Origin: an uncultured Verrucomicrobiales bacterium
GTDB lineage: Bacteria > Verrucomicrobiota > Verrucomicrobiia > Verrucomicrobiales > DEV007
NCBI GenBank assembly: GCA_937893785.1
Contig: CALCSP010000378.1
Span: forward strand, 1-16,286
Direction of reading: 5' to 3'
DNA: 16,286 bases
Shown: positions 6,852 through 13,760 of the stretch, piece after piece
Position numbering within the stretch: the first letter of the stretch is position 1
How the letters are laid out: each line of letters starts with the position of its first letter
Made by a program: the position numbers and the translations under genes
The notes under the pieces: model-generated
Databases searched by the model: none
The model's input: only the letters and a program-made list of their open reading frames with translations
What the model was told of the DNA's origin: nothing

Positions 6852-6886
6852 CCTTAAGAATTCAAACCTAGACCAAAACAGGAAAA

Positions 6887-8254
6887 ATGACTCGAGTAAA
6901 TCCCGGAAATAAGACTTCACGCCGAACTGTCCTTAAGGGGGCATCAGCACTGGCACTCCCAACATTCCTGCCAAGCAGTGTGTTTGGAGCAAACGAAAAG
7001 AAGATCAACATTGCATGGGTCGGTTTTGGCAACATGGGATGGGGTGACCTCAACAGTTGTGCCGGCGGTAACAATGTGGTTGCCCTTTGCGACTGCAACC
7101 CTGGCACATGGGGCCGCGCCAAGCAGAAATTTCCACAGGCCAAATTCTACAAGGATTTCCGTAAGATGCTCGAGGAGATGGGTGACCAGATTGACGCTGT
7201 AGGAGTCGGCACACCGGATCACACACACTTCGCAATCGCCTATACCGCAATGAGCATGGGTAAACATGTCTTTGTCGAAAAACCTCTGGTGCATTCCCTC
7301 TGGGAAGCCCGCACCCTGCAGGCTCTTGCCAAGGAAAAAGGGATCGTAACCCAGATGGGCAACCAAGGACACGCCTTCGAGGGAGCTTATCTCGTCAAGG
7401 AGTGGTATGATGCAGGACTCATTGGTGAAGTTAAAGAAGTGATCACTTGGACAGACCGGCCTGCCCGTGGGTGGGGATTTAACGGCCAAGTGCGCAGTGC
7501 CTATCCCGCTGCGGAAAAATTGCCCGAGGGTATGGACTGGGACCTATGGCTGGGACCTTGCCAGGAAGATGTTCCCTTCAGCAGAGCACTGCACCCGACA
7601 ACCTGGCGACCATGGTGGAGCTTTGGTTGCGGCGGACTCGGTGACATCGGCTGCCACACCATTGACACCGCCTACTGGGCACTGGGCCTCGGAGCTCCTG
7701 ACCGGGTCGAGGTCGACATGGCCGAAGCCGCCAACCCGATTCACACACCAAACGGATCCATCGTTACATACAAGTTCCCTGCGCGCGGAAAAAAGGCGGC
7801 AGTGGATGTGAAGTGGGTGGAAGGTCCCCGACTGCCCAAGGCCCCGAAAGGTTATGACTGGGACATAAAGGGCCACGGTGGCTTCATCATGGTCGGAGAA
7901 AAAGGCGGAATTTGCCATGACGGCATGCGCCCGAACAGCCCCAGACTTTATCCTAAAGCACGCTGGGAAGAATATCGTAAGAATGCCAATGATCGCGTGC
8001 CCAAAACACTCAAGCGCGTACGTGGCATCCACAATGACTGGGTCAACGGTATTCGTAATAGCGAAAAGACGGTTTCTGACTTCAGTTATAGCGGACCGCT
8101 TACTGAAAGCATTATCCTTGGCACTCTAGCCATTCGCACCGGCAAGCCGCTGGCATGGGACGAGAAGACCATGAAAATCACCGGTAACGATGAAGCTGCC
8201 GCACTAATCGAGGTTGAAGCACGCAAAGGATGGCGCACCTCAGACCTCGTTTAA
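6887..8254 (+). CDS. Tat-exported Gfo/Idh/MocA-family NAD(P)-dependent oxidoreductase
   Basis: A 455-residue sugar or polyol oxidoreductase, the only convincing plus-strand gene here. The N-terminus has a twin-arginine signal (TSRRTVLKG, Arg12-Arg13) followed by ALALPTFLPSSVFGA, so it should be exported folded, as many PVC-group members of this family are. The Rossmann fold follows: INIAWVGFGNMG (residues 40-51) with the GxGxxG nucleotide loop, and the strand end VVALCDCN. The family signature EKP (131-133) carries the catalytic Lys132, and GDIGCHTID (252-260) supplies the usual active-site His257 and D260. The bound cofactor is probably NAD(P)(H). The substrate is unknown, but the neighbouring sulfatase and esterase suggest a carbohydrate. 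It is transcribed away from the SGNH-sulfatase operon and ends near a strong inverted repeat. Confidence 0.93.
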   Translation: MTRVNPGNKTSRRTVLKGASALALPTFLPSSVFGANEKKINIAWVGFGNMGWGDLNSCAGGNNVVALCDCNPGTWGRAKQKFPQAKFYKDFRKMLEEMGDQIDAVGVGTPDHTHFAIAYTAMSMGKHVFVEKPLVHSLWEARTLQALAKEKGIVTQMGNQGHAFEGAYLVKEWYDAGLIGEVKEVITWTDRPARGWGFNGQVRSAYPAAEKLPEGMDWDLWLGPCQEDVPFSRALHPTTWRPWWSFGCGGLGDIGCHTIDTAYWALGLGAPDRVEVDMAEAANPIHTPNGSIVTYKFPARGKKAAVDVKWVEGPRLPKAPKGYDWDIKGHGGFIMVGEKGGICHDGMRPNSPRLYPKARWEEYRKNANDRVPKTLKRVRGIHNDWVNGIRNSEKTVSDFSYSGPLTESIILGTLAIRTGKPLAWDEKTMKITGNDEAAALIEVEARKGWRTSDLV

Positions 8255-8264
8255 TCGGATTATT

Positions 8265-8329
8265 GACCACAATTTATTTCTACCCCAAGTGCCCTGACGG
8301 TTTGACTCGACAGGGCACTTGAAGTGGTC
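8265..8329. terminator. Nested inverted repeat, probable bidirectional terminator
   Basis: CAAGTGCCCTG (8286-8296) and CAGGGCACTTG (8311-8321) are perfect 11-bp inverted repeats around a 14-base loop. A second pair, GACCAC (8265-8270) and GTGGTC (8324-8329), could form an outer stem. The structure sits between the stops of two convergent genes (8254 rightward, 8338 leftward), exactly where a shared terminator is expected. The T-tracts on either side are short (TCTATTTGG to the right; on the minus strand AAATTGTGG to the left), so efficiency is uncertain. Confidence 0.7.
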
Positions 8330-8337
8330 TATTTGGC

Positions 8338-9210
8338 TCACATTCTTGAGCCCAGTGCGCGAATGATATCGCGTATCATTTTAGCTATTGATTCATCGGT
8401 GGCGTAAAGTGCTCCTCGATGATTCATGAACGTAGAATCTGCACGATTTAGATCCAGCGGCTCACCAAATACATCACATACGATGGCGCGGGCTTCCTCA
8501 AATAGGCAAGCAGTCGCTGCATAATCCCACAGACTACCTCCTCCATCCTCAGGTTTTGGAAACTTGAAATGGCAACCAGGGCCTTGTTCCAATGCATAAC
8601 AAGCATTCATAACAGCACCACCAAAATGGAGAGTAGTTAGACCGTCTAGACCAAGTGAACGGGCACCAGATTCCAAAGCCTGCTTAACCTCCTCGAACAC
8701 GGCAGATTCTGCCAAACTCCTATCGAAGGTGAAGGTCAATTCACTCCCGAAAGACCCCGGCTCCCATGGCTTACCGTTCCGCCTCAATCCGTGTCCCTTG
8801 GTGGCCTCATAAAGCACTTCATTAACCGGATCATAAACGACTCCTATTTGTGGTGAGCCATCTCTAGCAACAAGCCCAATAGAGACCGAATACCCGGATC
8901 TTCCCTGAATAAAGGGCAAGGTCCCATCGAGGGGATCAACACACCAGAAATAATCACATTCAAGGCGCTTCCCGTCGTCCTTTTGCTCTTCAGTAAGCAA
9001 AGCAAGGTCTAGATCACGACAGGTTGGGAGCAGCACATTCAGAATGGCATCCTGCGCCTCGTGATCAACCTCAGTAACCACCTGGGAAGCCAAAGTGCTG
9101 CCCGCATCCTTGTGTATGGCATCCACCTGCCGATCACGAGAAGCAACGATGACTCGCCCAGCATCAAGGGCCGCCTGCCGCGCTTTTTGAGTTAATGAGC
9201 TAAAGTCCAT
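8338..9210 (-). CDS. Inositol monophosphatase-family phosphatase
   Basis: A 290-residue Mg2+-dependent, Li+-sensitive-type phosphatase fold (IMPase, CysQ and histidinol-phosphatase superfamily). Metal and active-site motifs are complete: TEVDHEA with D49; LLTEEQKDD with E74-E75, where the first residue of the usual GEE is Thr; WCVDPLDGTLPFIQG with D92, D95 and T97; and SLWDYAA with D229. Residues 205-228 hold a Gly-rich stretch (KPEDGGGSLWDYAA) just before the last motif. No signal peptide is present, so it is cytoplasmic. The substrate may be inositol phosphate, 3'-phosphoadenosine phosphate or another small phosphomonoester; the sequence does not decide. Its ATG shares one base with the stop of the upstream phosphotransferase gene (TGATG), so the two are translationally coupled. 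Confidence 0.92.
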   Translation of the reverse strand: MDFSSLTQKARQAALDAGRVIVASRDRQVDAIHKDAGSTLASQVVTEVDHEAQDAILNVLLPTCRDLDLALLTEEQKDDGKRLECDYFWCVDPLDGTLPFIQGRSGYSVSIGLVARDGSPQIGVVYDPVNEVLYEATKGHGLRRNGKPWEPGSFGSELTFTFDRSLAESAVFEEVKQALESGARSLGLDGLTTLHFGGAVMNACYALEQGPGCHFKFPKPEDGGGSLWDYAATACLFEEARAIVCDVFGEPLDLNRADSTFMNHRGALYATDESIAKMIRDIIRALGSRM

Positions 9211-10199
9211 CAGGCAATCTCCTCCTTAAGGGAAACAATCACATCCCTTGTGACCCGCTCACTGTAGTCACTCAGCTTCCAGTGACCAGGACTCCAGCCC
9301 TGCATGAAACGATGAAAATCTGCCCAAGCCACTCGGTACAGGGGACGCCATTCCACCTCAATATCCTCAGCCCTGACATTCGATCCTACTTGATCTAAGC
9401 ATCCAGACAATTCTCTGAAATAGCAATCCAGTATATCCTTCTCTTGCTCTTCAGCCTCATCATCTCTCAAACAGCTTCCCACAAAATACGCCAGATCCTT
9501 CATGCCGCACCCACCCCCCACATACTGAAAGTCCAAAGCTGCAACCTGCTGCCCATCTTCATGAAAACAAAAATTGGCCAGTTTCGCGTCACCATGCACC
9601 AGAGTGCGAAAAGCAGACGCGTTGAGCTTATTGTCAATTAGTGGAGCCGCAACCTTAAGCTCAAGGTCATCAAGCTTCTCCAGTTCGTCCGGCCGGGTCT
9701 CAAGGTGCCAGTAGGTGCCAGTCTCCCAAAGCCCATTCGGCTCTACATCAATGCAAGCAGCATGAAATCGAGCCAGCCAACTAACACAGATACGCATCTC
9801 GTGACGTGTCACCGAACTTCGACGCCCGGCATATCCGGCAACATCCAAATCCTCAAGAATAAGCAGAATTTCACTCCCGGTGGTTTTGGTCCCAAAACAA
9901 TTTGGTATTCGAGCCAACCCGTTAACCGACTGTGCTCCCTGATTTTCATACCAATACCTTTCCACCTGATAGGACTTGAGTTTTCGCTGATGAGACAAGT
10001 CTGTATTCCATCCCCTCGGATGATTACCAGTTGCCGGCTGAACATGCTTTACGATCACGCTAGGCACTCTTGCTCCCTCAAGCCCGATTCTTTCAATAGA
10101 ACCATATCCACTCCACAGGGACTGCACGACACCAAGCGGGAACAGTGACTGTGCTTCGGTTACTTCCAGGATCAACTGCTCTATTTCTTCCTGTTCCAT
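9210..10199 (-). CDS. Aminoglycoside/choline-kinase-like phosphotransferase
   Basis: A 329-residue member of the APH/choline-kinase/ecdysteroid-kinase-like fold, which transfers phosphate from ATP to a hydroxyl on a small molecule. K51 in VIVKHV is a likely ATP-contacting lysine, ILEDLD looks like the hinge, LVHGDAKLANF (201-210) is the catalytic loop with D204 and N209, and ALDFQYVGGG supplies the metal-binding D223. The substrate cannot be predicted. An upstream in-frame start at 10361 would overlap the alpha/beta hydrolase gene by about 160 bases; I chose the ATG at 10199, which lies 4 bases after that gene's stop. No signal peptide: a cytoplasmic enzyme. It is paired with the phosphatase immediately downstream, a kinase and phosphatase in one operon. 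Confidence 0.88.
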   Translation of the reverse strand: MEQEEIEQLILEVTEAQSLFPLGVVQSLWSGYGSIERIGLEGARVPSVIVKHVQPATGNHPRGWNTDLSHQRKLKSYQVERYWYENQGAQSVNGLARIPNCFGTKTTGSEILLILEDLDVAGYAGRRSSVTRHEMRICVSWLARFHAACIDVEPNGLWETGTYWHLETRPDELEKLDDLELKVAAPLIDNKLNASAFRTLVHGDAKLANFCFHEDGQQVAALDFQYVGGGCGMKDLAYFVGSCLRDDEAEEQEKDILDCYFRELSGCLDQVGSNVRAEDIEVEWRPLYRVAWADFHRFMQGWSPGHWKLSDYSERVTRDVIVSLKEEIA

Positions 10200-10203
10200 G
10201 AAC

Positions 10204-11196
10204 TTACTGGCAACTTTGTTCAATCCTGCAATCCGGGTCCAATGCAACAGGCTTGCCCGTTTGCTCAACCGGGTGTGTATAGAGATATCGCCAAACATCA
10301 TTCCAGTCGCCTCCACGCACCACGATCCCATGAGCTCGTCGAGAATCGTTACCAACATCACAATTGGTGATCAGGCGGCGTGAGTTGCGGAATGGTGGAC
10401 TGACTATGTCCACGTTCACCAGCGAACCAAACTGGGCAAGTCCCAACATCTGCCAGGAACGACAGTAATGGTCACCCTTCCAGCCGCTATCAAGAACATG
10501 ACTGAACCCGAAGTAACAATTGGCAGGAGTTGCTGAAGGTAGGGACTGCCAGGATTCCAGTTGATCGCGGGGGCCGCAGAACATGACCACTCTGGCTACC
10601 TTACGGTGCTTGGCAAAACGTGCCGCGGTGGTCGACCCATGGGAACTTCCCGAAAGAATTACCTTATCCCACAGCAAATCACTGCCGTCCTCATTAAGGA
10701 ATTGTTCCCATTTGCCCTCAATATCTTCTTTCACAAGCCACTTAACCAATCGCAGCGAGCGGGCAGCAAGACCATCAGGCCTGGGAATATCCACCAATGA
10801 ACTGTGATCCTCACCTGTTGCTGCTTCCAGCCTGATATCTCCAAGGCAATTACCGGTATCGTGAGCTGCCTTTGGCACGGTGGAGAACCAGCGATTGGCG
10901 TAATGAGGCTGAATGGCATGCAGCCCATAGCTGGTGATACTTTCAAATAGGTGCTTGTTGTGACTCATCAGCCAAATGACCAGTTTCCCCCGTGATTCAA
11001 CCCGCATATCAACAGCCGCATGTTGAAGGTCCACCACCTTTCCCTGCTTATCCGTGAAAGTATAATGAATGCTGGGATGCTCTTTCGCCTCGGGATTGAT
11101 CTTGCTGGCTCGGACGGAGAATGTATGACGGGATAAAGAGGGCTGCGCAAGACAAGGCAGTGCCATTATTAATGCAAAAAAGAGAATTTTTCTCAT
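10204..11196 (-). CDS. Exported alpha/beta hydrolase-like protein
   Basis: A 330-residue protein with a short Sec signal peptide (RKILFFALIMALPCLA, likely cleaved before QPS). The nucleophile elbow is KVILSGSSHGSTTAARFA (178-195), a G-x-S-x-G with Ser185. It is followed by a strand (VARVVMFCGP), a candidate catalytic Asp at 236 (VLDSGWKGD) or 242, and a candidate His289 (RRAHGIVV). This order fits the alpha/beta hydrolase fold. It resembles secreted hydrolases described as BPSS1187-like, recalled from memory. The substrate is unknown; ester hydrolysis is the default expectation. Its stop lies 4 bases before the kinase start. It starts 62 bases after the DUF457 gene and is probably in the same transcript. 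Confidence 0.82.
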   Translation of the reverse strand: MRKILFFALIMALPCLAQPSLSRHTFSVRASKINPEAKEHPSIHYTFTDKQGKVVDLQHAAVDMRVESRGKLVIWLMSHNKHLFESITSYGLHAIQPHYANRWFSTVPKAAHDTGNCLGDIRLEAATGEDHSSLVDIPRPDGLAARSLRLVKWLVKEDIEGKWEQFLNEDGSDLLWDKVILSGSSHGSTTAARFAKHRKVARVVMFCGPRDQLESWQSLPSATPANCYFGFSHVLDSGWKGDHYCRSWQMLGLAQFGSLVNVDIVSPPFRNSRRLITNCDVGNDSRRAHGIVVRGGDWNDVWRYLYTHPVEQTGKPVALDPDCRIEQSCQ

Positions 11197-11258
11197 AAGG
11201 TAGTATTCAGGTATTCACTCACTCTTGGGCGCAATCTCATTCCATATTACCATTCATC

Positions 11259-12281
11259 TTAATCCTTTTCCCCGTTCGGAAAGTGACGACGCAAGAGCAT
11301 TCCGTAAAAATAATCCAGATCCCCCTTCTCAATCTTTCTGGACTTCACAAATTCAGGTGGCGATTCAGCATCCTCGGGATTCACCTTTATTCCCCACAAC
11401 GGATCAGTGGATGTCGGCAACATGGCATACCTGATATCCCCGATCACATCATCCATTACCGGGTGACGGCAAAGGTAACCACGGGAAAACTCAGAAAACC
11501 GGGACACGTCTTTAGCTAGTCTGGTGCTCTCCTTGATACCTGGTAAAACCTCTTTGGTTCCCAACGCCTGAATTTCTCCACCGGGATAAATCTTTGCTGG
11601 CAAACCGGGAAAAACGTGGACCGCATCGACATAATACCGCCCATCATAGAGATAAACGGATCGGTGCAGGAAAATATTCCCTATACTTGGCTTAATAAGA
11701 CTCTTAGTCGGAACGTGATGACGCCGTTTCGTGAGTTCATACTGGGCTAATTGCGCATCACGCTGTTGGCTAAATCCCAGTAAAAGGTATGCGATACCGT
11801 AGATTACGGCCAGGCGTGGCATCCAGATTCTGCGGCGCCATAGCGCGAAAATGATCAGCAGAAGAAGCGGGAGGGTAAACAGGGGGTCGATGATGGAAAT
11901 CAAACTCCATGAGACTTCCTTGGAAGAAAACGGCCAAAATAAATAGGTTCCATAACTGGTGCAGGCGTCCAGTAAGCCATGGGTTCCATATCCCAGTAAG
12001 CAGGCAATGTATGTCTGGCGAAAAGGCCAACGCGTCCGAGCAACAAGCCAAATTATTACCGCAACAATCAATGCACCCAGCGGGATAAATGCCAGTGAAT
12101 GCGAGAAATGTCGGTGGTATTCTAGGTTAAGAAGGGGGTCATCCGGGGAACGAATCAATGCATCCAGGTCCGGTGCTATGCCGGCAACGGCTCCACAAAA
12201 TGCAGCACGACGTTGCTCCTGTGGTTGAGTAAAAGACTGGGCAATCGCAGAACCGGCTAGTCCTTGAGTAAGTAGGTCCAT
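11259..12281 (-). CDS. DUF457/YdjM-family membrane-bound metal-dependent hydrolase
   Basis: A 340-residue inner-membrane protein. Its start MDLLTQGLAGSAIAQ and motifs GAVAGIAPDLDAL (PDLD, 37-40), HRHFSHSL (56-63) and GYGTHGLLDACTSYGT (98-112) are hallmarks of the DUF457/YdjM family, whose His and Asp residues (H56, H58, H61, H101, D105) are thought to bind metal. Hydrophobic segments at about 64-82, 91-105, 132-148 and 157-170 are likely membrane spans. Residues 175-340 are soluble and beta-rich. This two-part layout and length match the longer members of the family. Family members are annotated as metal-dependent hydrolases, but a defined substrate is not known to me. It follows the DUF1552 gene by 53 bases. 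Confidence 0.9.
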   Translation of the reverse strand: MDLLTQGLAGSAIAQSFTQPQEQRRAAFCGAVAGIAPDLDALIRSPDDPLLNLEYHRHFSHSLAFIPLGALIVAVIIWLVARTRWPFRQTYIACLLGYGTHGLLDACTSYGTYLFWPFSSKEVSWSLISIIDPLFTLPLLLLIIFALWRRRIWMPRLAVIYGIAYLLLGFSQQRDAQLAQYELTKRRHHVPTKSLIKPSIGNIFLHRSVYLYDGRYYVDAVHVFPGLPAKIYPGGEIQALGTKEVLPGIKESTRLAKDVSRFSEFSRGYLCRHPVMDDVIGDIRYAMLPTSTDPLWGIKVNPEDAESPPEFVKSRKIEKGDLDYFYGMLLRRHFPNGEKD

Positions 12282-12334
12282 TGATAATAATCAAAATGAA
12301 ATTACTTGCTCCAGAACCTAGCAATAAAGGCTAG

Positions 12335-13735
12335 CTAGACTTCGCTCAATGTTTCCGTGCTGCCTGCAAAACTCTTGGCCTCAACACCCAGCTTATGCAG
12401 CATGGTAAGGTATAGGTTAGAAAGTGGCAGCTCCGTGTAATTCATCTCACCCCTCCAGCCTGCGTCGGAACTGATGCCGGATGTGGCTTGTTGCTTATCG
12501 TTACCCTGGCCGAATTTCAAATACTGGCCATGCTTGAATCCCATATTGCGCCCTCCCATAAGAATAAGTGGGTAATTGCGTGAGAGGTGAAAGGCACTAG
12601 ATGCTGAGCCAAAAAAGAGCGCTGTGTTGTCGAGCATGCTGCCCTCGCCACCAGGCTCTGAAGTAGCCTTGAGGCGGCTGGCAAAGCGGCCGAGTTCCTC
12701 GTTGATGAATCGACAATAGGTGCCGAAATTCTTGTATCCACCGGGTTTCTTGGTTTCGTGGGAAAGGCTGTGAGCCCCCCTGTAGCCTACCGCTCTAGCA
12801 AGATAGTCACTGATACCCACACCATTTTCACGCCCAAGCTGATAGGTAGCTGTCCGCGTAGTATCAGTCTTAAAAGCAAGGTAAATCAGTTCATACATGG
12901 TCCGCAGAAAATTACGCGAATCCTCAGGCGTGACATCTAGCTCAAGATGATCCGTATCCACTTTTGGTATGGGAATGTTCAACCAACGCTTGGCCTTCTC
13001 CACTTTTACCTCGGTGTCTCGCACGGACTGGAGGTAATCGGCAAGTGTTTCCTGATCGTTTTTGGAAAGGGATCGATTCAATGAATTAGCATCCTCCAAC
13101 AGGTCATCTAGGGCACTTTTACTCAAGGCAAGACGACGCGCGGCGTTCGGACCACTTTTCACAAAGAGCATGTCAAAAATACGCTTTGGTTTGTGCTCGG
13201 CAGGAATAGGGCGCCCCTGAGCATTATAAGACAGCGTATGAGCTCCACGCGGAGATCCAGTACCGCCATCAGTCGACATCACCAATGAAGCATGGCGAGT
13301 ATGACCGCCAACCTGAGCGGCAAACACCTGATCAAGCGAAATGCTGTTTTGATATTGATCATCCATGGCGCCGGTGTTTGCACCTGTCAGAAACTGGTCA
13401 GCATTACGATGACCGTGGACATGTCGCACAGCCGGGTGCGATAACCCTGACAACACCGTCAAGTCGTTGCGCAATGGCTCGAGTGTCTCCATGCACTTGG
13501 TAAACTTAAAATCCTTACCACTACCGTGCGGAAACCAGCTCCATTCCTTAAATGAAGGATCTTTCTCCAGTGGCATCGGCACACCATCAGGCAAATAAAA
13601 GCAAGCTAGCCGCTTACGCTGGTTTGGCCTGCGCGCCGCACGAACTTTCGGAGCAAAGGTTTCTAACCAAGGCAAAGCCAGCGCTATACCGGAACCACGC
13701 AGAAATTTTCGACGATCAATGGCAGAAAAATTCAT
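12335..13735 (-). CDS. Tat-exported DUF1552 (HXXSHH) family protein
   Basis: A 466-residue member of the DUF1552 family, found almost entirely in PVC and related bacteria beside DUF1592-type cytochromes; function unknown. The N-terminus carries a Tat motif, DRRKFLRGSG (Arg8-Arg9), and a hydrophobic stretch IALALPWLETF, so it is exported folded. Next come ACFYLPDGVPMP and a histidine-rich GLSHPAVRHVHGH (H100, H105, H107, H109). In the family's H-x-x-S-H-H motif the last residue is Glu here (HSLSHE, 322-327). The C-terminal half has FASRLKA and SSAFHLSRNYPLILMGG. It starts 25 bases after the cytochrome protein's stop, so the pair is co-transcribed and probably works as a unit in the periplasm or on the cell surface, perhaps in extracellular polymer or redox processing. 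Confidence 0.93.
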   Translation of the reverse strand: MNFSAIDRRKFLRGSGIALALPWLETFAPKVRAARRPNQRKRLACFYLPDGVPMPLEKDPSFKEWSWFPHGSGKDFKFTKCMETLEPLRNDLTVLSGLSHPAVRHVHGHRNADQFLTGANTGAMDDQYQNSISLDQVFAAQVGGHTRHASLVMSTDGGTGSPRGAHTLSYNAQGRPIPAEHKPKRIFDMLFVKSGPNAARRLALSKSALDDLLEDANSLNRSLSKNDQETLADYLQSVRDTEVKVEKAKRWLNIPIPKVDTDHLELDVTPEDSRNFLRTMYELIYLAFKTDTTRTATYQLGRENGVGISDYLARAVGYRGAHSLSHETKKPGGYKNFGTYCRFINEELGRFASRLKATSEPGGEGSMLDNTALFFGSASSAFHLSRNYPLILMGGRNMGFKHGQYLKFGQGNDKQQATSGISSDAGWRGEMNYTELPLSNLYLTMLHKLGVEAKSFAGSTETLSEV

Positions 13736-13760
13736 ATTAAAGACAATTATTGCTTCAGAG

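Noticed and set aside
7467..8129. Several plus- and minus-strand frames inside the oxidoreductase gene
   Set aside because: They overlap a gene with strong family motifs and look like shadow frames of its GC-rich codons.
9210..10361. A longer form of the kinase starting at 10361
   Set aside because: It would overlap the alpha/beta hydrolase gene by about 160 bases and add 54 residues unlike the kinase family. The ATG at 10199 gives a clean 4-base gap.
12318..12334. CTAGC/GCTAG inverted repeat after the DUF1552 gene, as a terminator
   Set aside because: The stem is only 5 bases with a 7-base loop and no T-tract, and the next gene follows 53 bases on. Too weak to call.
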